64,000 nucleotides of DNA from Rhodobacterales bacterium RIFCSPHIGHO2_02_FULL_62_130 (GTDB taxonomy: Bacteria; Pseudomonadota; Alphaproteobacteria; Rhodobacterales; Rhodobacteraceae): contig MHZT01000036.1 of the NCBI GenBank assembly GCA_001828855.1, positions 1 through 64,000 of the forward strand, read 5' to 3'. Numbering within the stretch: position 1 is the stretch's first letter; each line of letters begins with the position of its first letter. The notes below the pieces were generated by a model. That model searched no databases. It was not told the DNA's origin and was given only the letters and a program-made list of their open reading frames with translations. Position numbers and translations under genes: made by a program. Below are positions 44,716-54,718 of the stretch, piece by piece.

Positions 44716-45969
44716 TCAGGCGATCAGGCGGCCATTGGCGGTGGTGCGGATCAGGGCCTGCACGATCTGGCCTTCGGGTTGGTCTGCGGTGAAGTCCACT
44801 TCGGTGAACTGTTCGGTGCGGCCCATGCGGGGGCCTTCCAGCAAGACGCGGTGGCTGCGCCCGATCTGGGCTGCAAGGTGGCGGGACAGGGCCGCATCGC
44901 CTGCGGCGCGCAGGCGGGCGGCGCGGTCCTTGATTTCGGGGCCGCGCAGTTGTGGCATGCGGGCGGCGGGGGTGCCTTTGCGGGGGCTGAAGGGGAAAAC
45001 GTGCAGGAAGGTCAGGCCGCAATCTTCGACCAGTTTCAGGCTGTTTTCGAACATCGCCTCGGTTTCGGTCGGAAAGCCTGCGATGATGTCCGCCCCGAAC
45101 ACCATATCGGGGCGCAGCTTTACCGCCTCTTCACAGAAGCGGATGGCGTCATCGCGCAGGTGGCGGCGTTTCATCCGTTTCAGGATCATGTCATCGCCGG
45201 CCTGCAGCGACAGGTGAAGGTGAGGCATCAGGCGGGGTTCGGTGGCGATGGCACCCATCAGCGCGTCATCCGCTTCGATGCTGTCGATCGAGGAGATCCG
45301 CAGGCGCGGCAGATCCGGCACCAGCCGCAGGATGCGCATCACCAGATCGCCAAGGCGCGGCTGGGCGGGCAGGTCCGCGCCCCATGAGGTCAGATCGACC
45401 CCCGTCAGCACCACCTCGTTGAAGCCCTTGTCCACCAGCCGTTTGATCTGTTCAACCACCACGCCCGCCGGAACCGAGCGGGAATTCCCCCGCCCGTAGG
45501 GGATGATGCAAAAGGTGCAGCGGTGGTCGCAGCCGTTTTGCACCTGCACATAGGCGCGGTGGCGGCCAAAGCCGTCGATCAGATGCCCCGCCGTTTCCTT
45601 GACCGACATGATGTCATCGACCTGCACCTTTTCAGTGATGCCGATCAGATCGGGCGCTTTGAGACTCGCCCAAGTCGCCGCCTGCATCTTTTCGGTATTA
45701 CCGATGACCTTTGTCACCTCGGCCATGCTGGCAAATGTTTCGGGTTCGGTCTGGGCCGCGCATCCGGTGACGATGATCTGAGCGCCCGGATTTTCGCGCG
45801 CCAGTTTGCGGATCTCCTGCTTGGCTTTGCGCACAGCCTCGGCGGTCACGGCGCAGGTGTTCACCACCACGGCACCTTCGACCCCTGCGGCGGCGGCGAG
45901 TTCCTTCATCGCTTCGGTTTCATAGGCGTTCAGCCGGCAGCCCAGCGTGGCAAAGATCGGCGCTGTCAT
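44716..45969 (-). CDS. mtaB: tRNA t6A37 methylthiotransferase MtaB
   Basis: 417 residues, radical-SAM methylthiotransferase making ms2t6A at tRNA position 37. N-terminal UPF0004 cysteines occur in [21 protein letters not shown] and [10 protein letters not shown]. The radical SAM cluster is [24 protein letters not shown] domain ends the protein ([20 protein letters not shown]). It overlaps dapF by four bases. Confidence 0.94.
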   Translation of the reverse strand: MTAPIFATLGCRLNAYETEAMKELAAAAGVEGAVVVNTCAVTAEAVRKAKQEIRKLARENPGAQIIVTGCAAQTEPETFASMAEVTKVIGNTEKMQAATWASLKAPDLIGITEKVQVDDIMSVKETAGHLIDGFGRHRAYVQVQNGCDHRCTFCIIPYGRGNSRSVPAGVVVEQIKRLVDKGFNEVVLTGVDLTSWGADLPAQPRLGDLVMRILRLVPDLPRLRISSIDSIEADDALMGAIATEPRLMPHLHLSLQAGDDMILKRMKRRHLRDDAIRFCEEAVKLRPDMVFGADIIAGFPTETEAMFENSLKLVEDCGLTFLHVFPFSPRKGTPAARMPQLRGPEIKDRAARLRAAGDAALSRHLAAQIGRSHRVLLEGPRMGRTEQFTEVDFTADQPEGQIVQALIRTTANGRLIA

Positions 45970-46805
45970 AGGTGCGAGGCCACGAAATCAGCCGATAGCC
46001 AGCCATCGAACACATGGGCGACGGGGCCGGTCATCCAGACACCATCCGCGCGCCAGTCGATTTCCAGCACGCCGCCATCCAGATCCAGCGTCACTTTGCG
46101 CCCCGTCAGCCCGCGCAGATGGGCGGCAACTGCCGTGGCACAGGCCCCCGACCCACAGGCCAGCGTGATGCCCGCGCCGCGCTCCCACACCCGCATCCGC
46201 AGGTGATCTGGACCAAGGACGGAGGCGAACTCGACATTGGTGCGCTGCGGGAACAGGGGATCATGCTCCCACACCGGACCAACGGAGGGCAGATCTACCG
46301 CTTCGGCATCGGCCACAAAGAACACGCAATGCGGATTGCCCATGCCCACCGCCACCGGATCACCCGCCAGCGGCAGGTGCAGGGTATCGACCGCACGCGA
46401 CAATGGCACCTCGGCCCAGTCCAGTTGCGGCGCGCCCATGTTCACCGACACGCGTCCATCGGGCTGGCGCACGGCCTGCAACCCGCCGCGCATGGTGACA
46501 AGCGACACCGCATCCAGCCCCAGCCCGCGCATCACATAATCCGACACACAGCGGGTGGCATTGCCGCAGGCCCCCGCGCGGCTGCCGTCGCTGTTCCAGA
46601 AATCCAGTTCGAAATCAGCACCGTCAACGTCACGAATCTCGGCAAGCTGGTCAAAGCCCACACCGCGATTGCGGTCACCCAACGCCTTGGCCAAAGCCGG
46701 AGTGACCACCGCCCCGCGCCCGCGCGAATCGATCACGACAAAATCGTTGCCTGCTCCATGCATCTTCATGAAGCCAATACCGTCAGGGTTTTGCGTCTTT
46801 TCCAT
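45966..46805 (-). CDS. dapF: Diaminopimelate epimerase
   Basis: 279 residues; converts LL- to meso-diaminopimelate for lysine and peptidoglycan. Both catalytic cysteines are present, in [11 protein letters not shown] and [26 protein letters not shown] is the standard N-terminal motif. First gene of a dapF-mtaB pair, divergent from tRNA-Lys. Confidence 0.95.
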   Translation of the reverse strand: MEKTQNPDGIGFMKMHGAGNDFVVIDSRGRGAVVTPALAKALGDRNRGVGFDQLAEIRDVDGADFELDFWNSDGSRAGACGNATRCVSDYVMRGLGLDAVSLVTMRGGLQAVRQPDGRVSVNMGAPQLDWAEVPLSRAVDTLHLPLAGDPVAVGMGNPHCVFFVADAEAVDLPSVGPVWEHDPLFPQRTNVEFASVLGPDHLRMRVWERGAGITLACGSGACATAVAAHLRGLTGRKVTLDLDGGVLEIDWRADGVWMTGPVAHVFDGWLSADFVASHL

Positions 46806-46899
46806 GCGCTGCCTATACGCCGCATTGCAGCTTTTTGCCAGAGGCCGACGTTTTGCCCTTGACCCCCCTGACGTAACTTCCTAATCAGCGCCACATCGT

Positions 46900-46975
46900 G
46901 GGCCGGTAGCTCAGTTGGTAGAGCAGCTGACTTTTAATCAGCGGGTCACAGGTTCGAATCCTGTCCGGCTCACCA
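46900..46975 (+). tRNA. tRNA-Lys (TTT)
   Basis: 76 bases with full cloverleaf: acceptor GGGCCGG/CCGGCTC, D-arm GCTC-AGTTGGTA-GAGC, anticodon loop CTTTTAA (anticodon TTT), T-arm CACAG-GTTCGAATC-CTGTC region, and encoded CCA. A strong terminator follows. Confidence 0.97.
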
Positions 46976-46984
46976 TGATACTCC

Positions 46985-47022
46985 AAGGGCTTGAGTGGCA
47001 ACACTCAGGCCCTTTGTGTTTT
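46985..47022 (+). terminator. Terminator after tRNA-Lys
   Basis: AAGGGCTTGAGTG pairs with CACTCAGGCCCTT around GCAA, followed by TGTGTTTT. Confidence 0.85.
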
Positions 47023-47179
47023 CCGATCCCCTGCATGATTCAAGCCTGTTTGCGGCCCTGCTGCGACAAATCAGGCCAGTTTTCGTGGCGGGCTAAAATT
47101 TATCCCCACAAAGACGATTAAGTTGATAGATTAAAGGAAGAAGTGATTCGCATCGCTTATCCCTGCCAGGATATGAACC

Positions 47180-47374
47180 TTGACCACAGTCAACCAACGC
47201 CAGACCCATGCGCCACGGCCTTTGCCCAAGGTCCGCGCCCAATCCAGCCAGCCCCGCCCCTTTGGCGCGCTTGTGCTGTTCGCCGCCGTCTATGTCGCCG
47301 TTCTTGCGATCATGTTCGCGCCGAAAGGCAGCTTCATTTCCGCCCCACAACAGGCCATGGCCCAAGGCGAATAA
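47180..47374 (+). CDS. Small single-pass membrane protein
   Basis: 64 residues with a basic, Pro/Gln-rich N-terminal half and one membrane segment (FGALVLFAAVYVAVLAIMFA), ending in a short polar tail. The start is TTG 47180 with AGGAT upstream; no better codon exists. I do not recognise a family. It is followed by an LLM oxidoreductase gene 90 bases on. Confidence 0.5.
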   Translation: MTTVNQRQTHAPRPLPKVRAQSSQPRPFGALVLFAAVYVAVLAIMFAPKGSFISAPQQAMAQGE

Positions 47375-47463
47375 CCAGAGGCGAACATCCTCTGTGCAAG
47401 GCTGCACTTTCGGGATGGGCGATCTGCGCTTATGTCTGTTTCCTGACATAGCAGGAGCCGCAC

Positions 47464-48498
47464 ATGGACCGCATTGAACTTGGCCTTGATACCTTTGGCG
47501 ACGTGACCAACGGTGCCGACGGGCAGCCCAAACCGATGGATCAGGTGCTGCGCGATGTCGTGCAAGAGGGCATCGTTGCCGATCAGGCCGGGGTGCATTT
47601 CCTTGGGCTTGGCGAACACCACCGTCCCGATTTCGCAATTTCCTCGCCGGAGATCCTGCTGGCCGCCATTGCGGGCCAGACAAGCCGGCTTCGGTTGGGT
47701 ACGGCGGTGACAGTGCTGTCCTCGGACGATCCGATCCGGGTGTTCCAGCGCTTTTCCACCCTGAACGCAGTGTCGAACGGGCGGGCCGAGGTGATTCTGG
47801 GGCGGGGGTCTTTCACCGAAAGCTATCCGCTGTTTGGCTATGCGCTGGAGGATTACGAGGTTCTGTTTGAGGAAAAACTGGACCTGTTCGCCAAACTGGT
47901 GCGCGAACCGGTGGTGAACTGGCAAGGCCAGACCCGTCCTGCGCTAACCAACCAGCGCGTCTATCCGCCGCTGGATGCCAAAGGGCTGACAGCTTGGGTC
48001 GGGGTAGGGGGCAGCCCCGAATCGGTGGTGCGTGTGGTGCGGCAAGACCTGCAACTGATGCTTGCGATCATCGGCGGCGACCCGCGCCGCTTTGCGCCCT
48101 ATGTCGATCTGTATCACCGCGCCGTAAACCAACTGGGCAAAACCACCCGCCCCATCGGCGTGCATTCCCCCGGCTTTGTCGCCGCCACCGATGCCGAGGC
48201 GATCGAGGCGCTCTGGCCGCATTACCAGACCATGTTCGGCCGCCTTGGCCGCGAACGCGGCTGGCCCGCCACCACCAAAGACCGCTATCTGGCCGAGGTG
48301 GAACACGGCTCGCTTTACGTAGGATCGCCCGAAACCGTGGCGCGCAAGATCGCTGCCACCGTGCAGGCGCTGAAGATCCAGCGTTTTGATCTGAAATACG
48401 CCACCGGCCCGATGCCGCATGGCCAGCTTGTCGATGCGATCTCGCTGTATGGCAGCAAGGTCATTCCGATGGTGAAAGACATCCTGTCCGCCGCCTGA
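47464..48498 (+). CDS. LLM-class flavin-dependent oxidoreductase
   Basis: 344 residues of the bacterial luciferase-like monooxygenase family. Motifs include LGLGEHHRPDFAISSPEILL at the N-terminus, RLGTAVTVLSSDDPIRVFQ, and the glycine-rich GGSPESVVRVVR. The C-terminal YVGSPETVARKIAATVQALK is typical. Uses reduced FMN from a partner; substrate unknown. A long inverted repeat follows the stop. Confidence 0.88.
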   Translation: MDRIELGLDTFGDVTNGADGQPKPMDQVLRDVVQEGIVADQAGVHFLGLGEHHRPDFAISSPEILLAAIAGQTSRLRLGTAVTVLSSDDPIRVFQRFSTLNAVSNGRAEVILGRGSFTESYPLFGYALEDYEVLFEEKLDLFAKLVREPVVNWQGQTRPALTNQRVYPPLDAKGLTAWVGVGGSPESVVRVVRQDLQLMLAIIGGDPRRFAPYVDLYHRAVNQLGKTTRPIGVHSPGFVAATDAEAIEALWPHYQTMFGRLGRERGWPATTKDRYLAEVEHGSLYVGSPETVARKIAATVQALKIQRFDLKYATGPMPHGQLVDAISLYGSKVIPMVKDILSAA

Positions 48499-48504
48499 CC
48501 GCAA

Positions 48505-48525
48505 GGTGCGTGACAAGCACGCACC
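48505..48525. repeat. GGTGCGTG-type dispersed palindrome
   Basis: GGTGCGTG-ACAAG-CACGCACC with CTACA after it, seven bases past the LLM gene stop. Confidence 0.75.
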
Positions 48526-48539
48526 CTACACTTGCCATT

Positions 48540-48617
48540 CATCTTGGCCCAAATACTCCCGCCGGAGGCCCTTTCGATAGGCAGGGAGCCTCCGGCGGGA
48601 GTATTTGGGCCAAGATG
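48540..48617. terminator. 30-bp inverted repeat between convergent genes
   Basis: Two tail modules face each other: CATCTTGGCCCAAATACTCC plus CGCCGGAGGC, and its exact complement, around an 18-base loop. The repeat sits between two convergent genes and would form a very stable hairpin in either transcript. Confidence 0.75.
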
Positions 48618-48630
48618 AAACACCCACCCC

Positions 48631-49659
48631 TTACAGTCTGAACCCGTCAGGAATGGTGTCATGGCCGTTCAGGATCAGGTCTGCCATGGTTTCGGCCACT
48701 TTCGGGGCCATGCCGAAGCCGATCTTGAAGCCGCCGTTGGCGACGTAATGGCCGGGCCTGTCGGGCCATGCGCCAAGGATCGGGGCGCGGGATTTGGCGC
48801 GGGGGCGCACCCCTGCCCAGCGGTCGATCACAGGCGCGGAAGCCAGCACCGGCAGGGCGGCGATGGCTTTGGCGTGCAGGATGTCGAGTTGGGCATCTGT
48901 CGCGGTGGAGTCTGTCCAGTGCTGTTCCGAGGTTGAGCCGATGGCAACCGTGCCATCCGCATGCGGCACCACATGCAGCCCATCGACGAACAGTTGCGGC
49001 AACTGGGCGGCGTCATAGCGCAGCGACAGCGCCTGCCCCTTCACCCCGCCGCCGATGGGGCGGCCCAGATCTTCCGACAGCGCCTGCAACCCCGCCACGC
49101 CGGTGGCCCAGACCACTGCGCCCTGATCCGCGGCCTCGCCCAGAACCACCTCGCCGCCCATTGCTCGGATCGCCGCGACCAGCGCCGTTGCGGCAAGCCT
49201 TGGATGCAGCCGCGCGCCCAGCGTGTCTTGCACCAGAAAGCCGGAGGGCGAGGCGGGTTCCCACGCGGCACCGGTTGCCGCGATCACCCGCCATTCGGCC
49301 TGGCCTTGCCACAGCGCCCCTGCGCCCACGGCCCGCGCCCGTGCCAGATCGACCGCCGCCGCATCGGCCAGCGGTTGCAGCCGCCCCAGCCGCCCGTAGC
49401 CCGTGGGCAGGCCGGATGCCGCCCCGACCCCCGCCCACCATTCGGCAGCCATCAGCAGGCTTTCCAGTTGGAACGCCTTCTTTGCGTTCCAGCTTTCCGG
49501 CACATGCGGCGACAGCGCCCCCACCAGACCGCCGGATGATCCCGCTCCGATCCCTGCGGTTTCGATCAACCGCACCTTCGCCCCGCGCCGCGCCGCTTCC
49601 CATGCAATTGCAAGGCCGAAGATGCCACCGCCGCGCACTGTCAGATCAACCCTTGCCAT
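48631..49659 (-). CDS. FAD-dependent oxidoreductase, possible MnmC oxidase half
   Basis: 342 residues, DAO family. The FAD motif is VRGGGIFGLAIAWEAARRGA, followed by GAGSSGGLVGALSPHVPESW. VDGLHVVPHADGTVAIGSTS and GHYVANGGFKIGFGMAPKVA are typical of glycine-oxidase/MnmC1-type proteins. Start ATG 49659 with GGGGAAGG upstream. It is divergent from an MnmD-like methyltransferase, so it may be the oxidase half of the tRNA-modifying enzyme MnmC; a generic D-amino-acid oxidase is the alternative. Confidence 0.72.
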   Translation of the reverse strand: MARVDLTVRGGGIFGLAIAWEAARRGAKVRLIETAGIGAGSSGGLVGALSPHVPESWNAKKAFQLESLLMAAEWWAGVGAASGLPTGYGRLGRLQPLADAAAVDLARARAVGAGALWQGQAEWRVIAATGAAWEPASPSGFLVQDTLGARLHPRLAATALVAAIRAMGGEVVLGEAADQGAVVWATGVAGLQALSEDLGRPIGGGVKGQALSLRYDAAQLPQLFVDGLHVVPHADGTVAIGSTSEQHWTDSTATDAQLDILHAKAIAALPVLASAPVIDRWAGVRPRAKSRAPILGAWPDRPGHYVANGGFKIGFGMAPKVAETMADLILNGHDTIPDGFRL

Positions 49660-49707
49660 TCCGCGATGCCTTCCCCATGGTCCGCCGCGATCAAGGGCAT
49701 ATGGCAA

Positions 49708-50388
49708 ATGACGGGCGGCGAACAGGGTGCGGGTCTGGACTGGCGCGACGGGGTGATCCCGGTCTCGCAGCGGTTTGACGACCCCTATTTTAGCCTGAAC
49801 GACGGGCTGGCGGAAACGCGGCATGTGTTTCTGGCGGGGAATGATCTGCCCGCGCGTCTGCGCGATGGCTTTCAGGTGGCGGAACTGGGCTTTGGCACCG
49901 GATTGAACCTTTTGGCGCTGCTGATCGCCACCCCCGCCAAGCAGGTCCGCTTTACCAGCTTCGAGGCGTTCCCGCTGCCCGTTGCCGATATCGCCCGCGC
50001 GCTGGAGCATTTCCCCGAAGCCCGCGCCGTGGCCGATGATTTTCTGCGCCAATGGGGCGCGGCCAATCCTGAAGCGGGCCAGCGCATCCTGCAGCTTGGT
50101 CCGATCACTGCCGAGATCATCATCGGCGATGCCCGCCAGAGCCTTCCTGCATGGCAAGGCCGCGCCGATGCGTGGTTTCTGGACGGCTTCTCTCCCGCCA
50201 AGAACCCCGAGCTGTGGTCCCCTGATCTGATGGCCGAAGTTGGCCGCCACACCGCCCCCGCAGGCACCTTTGCCACCTATACCGCCGCAGGCCATGTCCG
50301 CCGCGCGCTGGCCGAGGCGGGTTTCATCGTCGAACGCCGCGCAGGACATGGCCGCAAACGCCATATGACGACAGGAACCCTGAGATGA
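49708..50388 (+). CDS. mnmD: MnmD-type tRNA mnm5s2U34 methyltransferase
   Basis: 226 residues. In E. coli the equivalent domain of MnmC methylates nm5U34 of tRNA. Family features: LDWRDGVIPVSQRFDDPYFS, AELGFGTGLNLLALLIA (SAM site), and AWFLDGFSPAKNPELWS with ATYTAAGHVRRALAEAGF. I start at ATG 49708 with AAGGG upstream; ATG 49666 would leave six bases to the divergent gene. It is a stand-alone methyltransferase with no fused oxidase domain. Confidence 0.88.
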   Translation: MTGGEQGAGLDWRDGVIPVSQRFDDPYFSLNDGLAETRHVFLAGNDLPARLRDGFQVAELGFGTGLNLLALLIATPAKQVRFTSFEAFPLPVADIARALEHFPEARAVADDFLRQWGAANPEAGQRILQLGPITAEIIIGDARQSLPAWQGRADAWFLDGFSPAKNPELWSPDLMAEVGRHTAPAGTFATYTAAGHVRRALAEAGFIVERRAGHGRKRHMTTGTLR

Positions 50389-50726
50389 GCCGCGCCAACC
50401 GCAAGGGCAGCGGGCCAGTGACAGCCCTTGCCGGTCAGGACGGGGTATGCCGCTATCTGGGGATTGCAGGCTTTGCCCTGATGTTAACCCTGCGCCACGC
50501 CAAGGGCTTTCGCGCCGCACTGCCGGCCGCCGGAGCCTGTATCTTGGCCTGGAGCCATGCCCTGACCGGGGTGATCGAAAGCCATGCGGTCCTTGCAATC
50601 TGCCTGCTGCTGATCCTGGCCTTCTCCGCCCCGTTCCTTGGCGCAAGGCCAAGCTGGCAACGGCGGGCGGCAAGCATCCATGCGCTGCGGCATGACCACC
50701 GCAAGACCGAGATTCCCAAGACATGA
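50385..50726 (+). CDS. Hypothetical small membrane protein
   Basis: 113 residues with two to three hydrophobic segments (YLGIAGFALMLTL, AALPAAGACILAWSHAL, AVLAICLLLILAFSAPFLG) and a basic C-terminus. It overlaps mnmD and the following transporter by four bases each, making a tightly coupled three-gene operon. No motif recognised. Confidence 0.65.
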   Translation: MSRANRKGSGPVTALAGQDGVCRYLGIAGFALMLTLRHAKGFRAALPAAGACILAWSHALTGVIESHAVLAICLLLILAFSAPFLGARPSWQRRAASIHALRHDHRKTEIPKT

Positions 50727-51622
50727 AAACCGAACAGAACACCCGGCTGGGCATCTGGCTGATGATCGCCACCTCGGTGATCTTCGCGCTGCAGGACGGG
50801 ATTTCGCGGCACTTGGGCGCCACCTATAACATCTACATGGTGGTGATGATCCGCTTCTGGTTCTTCACCGGTTTTGCGACGATCCTTGCCGCGCGCAGCC
50901 CCGGCGGGTTGCGCGCCGCCACCCGCAGCCACTATCCGCTGACTCAATTCTTCCGTGGCGGGCTTCTGGTGGCCGAGGTCTGCGTCATGGTCCTTGCCTT
51001 CATCAATCTTGGCCTGATTGAAAGCCACGCGGTGTTCACCTGCTTCCCGCTGCTGGTCGCGGCACTGTCCGGTCCGGTTCTGGGCGAGAAAGTCGGCTGG
51101 CGACGGTGGAGCGCGATCGGCGTCGGCTTTGTCGGCATGCTGGTGATCCTGCAACCAGGCATAGCGGTGTTCTCGCCCTGGGCGCTGGTGCCGCTGGGGG
51201 CCTCCCTCATGTTTGCGCTTTACAGCCTGCTCACACGGCTGGTTGCCCGCAAGGATGCGGCCTCGGTCAGCTTTTTCTGGACGGGGCTGGGCGGGGCTGT
51301 GCTGATCACTCCGCCGGGCCTGTGGTTCTGGGAACCGATGAGCCGTGGCGACTGGGGCTGGATGCTGGCGCTGTGCTGCACCGCCATCCTTGGCCATTGG
51401 CTGCTGATCCGCGCCTATGCCGTGGCCGAGGCCAGCGCCATCCAGCCCTTTGCCTACCTGCAACTGGCGTTCATCTCGCTGCTGGGCATCACCCTGTTCG
51501 GCGAGGTGCTGCGCCTGAACGTCATCATCGGCGCGGCTCTGGTGGTGGCGGCAGGCATCTTCACGCTGTGGCGCCAGCATGTCCGCGCCAAGGCGGACAT
51601 CCGTTCCTCATCCTCTTCGTAA
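50723..51622 (+). CDS. EamA-family (DMT) transporter
   Basis: 299 residues, ten hydrophobic segments in two EamA repeats: LGIWLMIATSVIFALQDGIS at the start, GEKVGWRRWSAIGVGFVGML, then AYAVAEASAIQPFAYLQLAF and LFGEVLRLNVIIGAAL. Third gene of the mnmD operon. Substrate unknown. Confidence 0.86.
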   Translation: MKTEQNTRLGIWLMIATSVIFALQDGISRHLGATYNIYMVVMIRFWFFTGFATILAARSPGGLRAATRSHYPLTQFFRGGLLVAEVCVMVLAFINLGLIESHAVFTCFPLLVAALSGPVLGEKVGWRRWSAIGVGFVGMLVILQPGIAVFSPWALVPLGASLMFALYSLLTRLVARKDAASVSFFWTGLGGAVLITPPGLWFWEPMSRGDWGWMLALCCTAILGHWLLIRAYAVAEASAIQPFAYLQLAFISLLGITLFGEVLRLNVIIGAALVVAAGIFTLWRQHVRAKADIRSSSSS

Positions 51623-51661
51623 AAATATCCCCGCCGGAGGCCCGGCTTCACCCCCAACACA

Positions 51662-51681
51662 GGTGCGTGGAATCACGCACC
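51662..51681. repeat. GGTGCGTG-type dispersed palindrome
   Basis: GGTGCGTG-GAAT-CACGCACC, 19 bases before the slt stop, preceded at 51611-51640 by an AAATATCCCCGCCGGAGG tail module. Confidence 0.75.
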
Positions 51682-51700
51682 CCACCTCTGTTCTGCAGGC

Positions 51701-53653
51701 TTACCGCCCGGTCAGTTCCGAGGTGATCCGCACCGGCGCGGTGGCCCCCTTCAGCCGCGCGCGATAGATCACCACACCTTCGGCCACCCGCATCACATAG
51801 GTGCGGGTCTCGGTAAAGGGGATGGTCTCGACCCAATCCACCACGTCCACATCGGCCCGCCGCGGATCGCCGAAATCGCTGATCCAGTTGCGCGGCCGCC
51901 CCGGCCCCGCATTATACCCCGCCGCGACCAGTGCCACCGCAGGCCCGAACTCGTCCACCATCTGCTGCAGATAGGCCGTGCCAACCCGCACGTTGAAGGC
52001 CGGGTCCGATGTCAGCTTTCCGGTCGAAGACTCTTCTCCCAGCCGCTTGGCCACCCGTGCGGCGGTTTCCGGCATCACCTGCATCAACCCCCGCGCCCCT
52101 GCCGGACTTTGCGCGCGCGGATCGAACTCGCTTTCCCTGCGCGAGATCGCCAGCGCCAGCGCGCGGCTGACCGGCAAATCCTCCGGCACCATATCCGGCA
52201 CCGGATAATAGGACCGCGCCAGAATAAGCCCGCGCTCTGCCGCCGCCTTGGCGACCAGCAGCGCGATATGCGGCTCGTCCATCCGCAGCGCAAGATCGGC
52301 CAGTTGTTCCAACTCCTTGGCATCCAGACTTTCGGCCAGATGCAGGAAGAACCGCTTGGCCAAGGTGCGATCCCCCGCCGCCGCCAAAGCCCGCGCCGCC
52401 GCCAGCACCGACGATCCGGCAAAGCGCGCGGATTTCCACCCCGGCCCCGGCTGCCCCGCATCGACCAAGGCCGGATCAAGCGACAGCCCCAGCCGTTCGG
52501 ACGCCAGCAGCCCGTAAAACGCCGTCTGGTTGCGCGCCGCCGCCGTGTAAGACGCCTTGGCTCCGGCCTTGTCGCCCTTGGCCTCCAGCGCGCGGCCCAT
52601 CCAGTAATCTGCCCGTGCAAGGCTGATCGGCGTTGCCACCGCCGCCTTCAGAGTCCCGAAATGGGTGATCGCGCGATCAGGGTCGCCCAGTTTCCGCAAG
52701 GCAATGAAACCCGACAGAAACTCCAGATCGACATAGGAATCCCCCGCCTCCAGCCGATGCGGCGCGGCGATGTTATAGGCGGTCTTGGCCTGACCGGCCC
52801 GCATATAGCGCCGCGCCAGCGTGGCCCGCCGTTCCGCCCAAGCCTCGGGCCGGCCCAGACTGGCCGCCGAGGTGCTACGCTCAAGGATCAGCGCCGCCGC
52901 GTCATCATAGCGGTCTTTCTTCATCCGCCACACAAAGCGGTCATAGGCCAGCCCCGGATCGCCCGCGACCGATTGCGGCAGCGCCTCGACCAAGGCCGAG
53001 GCATTGGCGGCACTTGCCTGCAAGGCCAACCGCGCCTTGCCCAGCGCGGCCCAGTCAGCGGAAACACGCGGCAGCATCCGTTCGGCCTCGGCGCGGCGGT
53101 CACCATCCCACAACGCATTGTCCAGCCGCACCTCATGCGCGACCCCCAAGGCATCGCCCATCAGCGCCAGCATCGCCTCTTCGTCAGCGGCTTCGAATTT
53201 CAAGCTGGACCAAGCCCGCAACGCCTCGGCCTCGGCGGCATCGCTTTGCCCGACCTCCAGCAAGGCGCGCACCAGCGTCACCGCCCCCAACCCCGTGCGC
53301 GGTTTGTCAGCGCCGAAATAGGCCATGATGCGCGCGGCATCGGTAGACCGCGCCACCGCGATCTCGCCCTTTTCCTTCAGCAAAGGCAGCCCCGGCCAAT
53401 CCGGCCTGCGGGCAAGGAAGGTTTCATAATCCCCCAGCTTGCCCTGCCCGTCCCGCAGCCATTGCCACAGGATAACATCCGCGCCCGCGGCCCCCGCGCC
53501 CTGCGCCTCGGTCAAAGCTGCTTGCCAATCCTTCGCGGCAGCCCTGTCCAAGGCCGCGCGCAAAGACGAAGATTCATCCGCCCAAGCCGCCGGAGCCAGC
53601 ATCAGGGACAGGGTAACGGTGATCGCTTGTGCGATTTTGCTTGTTCTGCTCAT
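51701..53653 (-). CDS. slt: Soluble lytic murein transglycosylase
   Basis: 650 residues from ATG 53653 (MSRTSKIAQ), with a signal peptide. A long alpha-helical superhelix of repeat-like helices fills residues 40-480. The C-terminal catalytic domain has the Glu in AISRRESEFDP, then SPAGARGLMQVMPETA and GYNAGPGRPRNW, the standard SLT70 motifs. It cleaves glycan strands during wall turnover. Divergent from dapA. Confidence 0.93.
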   Translation of the reverse strand: MSRTSKIAQAITVTLSLMLAPAAWADESSSLRAALDRAAAKDWQAALTEAQGAGAAGADVILWQWLRDGQGKLGDYETFLARRPDWPGLPLLKEKGEIAVARSTDAARIMAYFGADKPRTGLGAVTLVRALLEVGQSDAAEAEALRAWSSLKFEAADEEAMLALMGDALGVAHEVRLDNALWDGDRRAEAERMLPRVSADWAALGKARLALQASAANASALVEALPQSVAGDPGLAYDRFVWRMKKDRYDDAAALILERSTSAASLGRPEAWAERRATLARRYMRAGQAKTAYNIAAPHRLEAGDSYVDLEFLSGFIALRKLGDPDRAITHFGTLKAAVATPISLARADYWMGRALEAKGDKAGAKASYTAAARNQTAFYGLLASERLGLSLDPALVDAGQPGPGWKSARFAGSSVLAAARALAAAGDRTLAKRFFLHLAESLDAKELEQLADLALRMDEPHIALLVAKAAAERGLILARSYYPVPDMVPEDLPVSRALALAISRRESEFDPRAQSPAGARGLMQVMPETAARVAKRLGEESSTGKLTSDPAFNVRVGTAYLQQMVDEFGPAVALVAAGYNAGPGRPRNWISDFGDPRRADVDVVDWVETIPFTETRTYVMRVAEGVVIYRARLKGATAPVRITSELTGR

Positions 53654-53813
53654 CGCCAAATTCTGCCTGACAAGCCCCGCACGAACAACCCACAAGCCCG
53701 TTATACCGGCAATTCGCCGCCCATGCTTGGCAAACCCCCGCGCCCCAGTTAATCAGAGCGCGTTTGCAACAGGGCGACTCAAGCAATAGCCCCATCCATA
53801 GGAGACGCGTGCC

Positions 53814-54686
53814 ATGATCACAGGGTCCATTCCCGCACTGGTTACGCCGTTCAAGAACGGCGAACTTGATCTGGTGACGCTGAAGAAACTTGTGGAATGG
53901 CATATCGCCGAAGGCTCCACCGGCCTTGTTCCGGTTGGCACCACCGGCGAAAGCCCGACGCTCAGCCATGAAGAGCACCAGAAGGTCATAGAAGTGGTGG
54001 TGGAAACCGCCGCAGGCCGTGTGCCGGTGATCGCAGGTGCCGGGTCGAACAACACTGTGGAAGGCATCAGCCTGATCCGCTTTGCCGAGAAAGTCGGCGC
54101 GGATGCCGCCCTTGTGGTGACGCCCTATTACAACAAGCCCACCCAAGCCGGCATGATCGCGCATTACACCGCGCTGCATGACTGCTGCACCCTGCCGATC
54201 GTGATCTACAACATCCCCGGCCGCTCGGTCGTGGACATGTCGCCCGAGACGATGGGCGTTCTGGCGAAACTGCCGCGCATCATCGGAGTCAAGGATGCCA
54301 CCGGCAAGATCGAGCGTGTCAGCCAGCAGCGCGCCTCTTGCGGTGCCGATTTCATCCAGCTTTCGGGTGAAGACGCCACCGCCCTTGGCTTCAACGCCCA
54401 CGGCGGGGTCGGCTGCATTTCCGTCACCGCCAACGTCGCCCCGCGCCTGTGCGCCGAGTTCCAGGCGGCCACCCTTGCAGGTGATTATGCCAAAGCACTG
54501 GAGTATCAGGACCGCCTGATGCCGCTGCACGAGGCCATCTTCATCGAGCCGGGTCTGGCCGGTGCGAAATACGGCCTCTCGCTTCTGGGGCTTTGCACCG
54601 AAGACGTGCGCCTGCCGCTGGTCGGCCTGACCGATGGCACCAAAGCCCGCATCAAGGCGGCGATGCAACACGCGGGCCTGATCTGA
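53814..54686 (+). CDS. dapA: 4-hydroxy-tetrahydrodipicolinate synthase
   Basis: 290 residues; condenses pyruvate with aspartate semialdehyde. The Schiff-base lysine is in [14 protein letters not shown], the catalytic tyrosine in [14 protein letters not shown], and [16 protein letters not shown] is the substrate loop. Start preceded by AGGAGACGCGTGCC. With dapF in the window it serves the meso-diaminopimelate pathway. Confidence 0.95.
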   Translation: MITGSIPALVTPFKNGELDLVTLKKLVEWHIAEGSTGLVPVGTTGESPTLSHEEHQKVIEVVVETAAGRVPVIAGAGSNNTVEGISLIRFAEKVGADAALVVTPYYNKPTQAGMIAHYTALHDCCTLPIVIYNIPGRSVVDMSPETMGVLAKLPRIIGVKDATGKIERVSQQRASCGADFIQLSGEDATALGFNAHGGVGCISVTANVAPRLCAEFQAATLAGDYAKALEYQDRLMPLHEAIFIEPGLAGAKYGLSLLGLCTEDVRLPLVGLTDGTKARIKAAMQHAGLI

Positions 54687-54718
54687 CACTTCCCCCGATC
54701 CTCTTCGCTTAAATATCC

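Noticed and set aside
52109-53752. 547-codon plus-strand frame
   Set aside because: Antisense shadow of the soluble lytic transglycosylase, Arg/Pro-rich with no motif.
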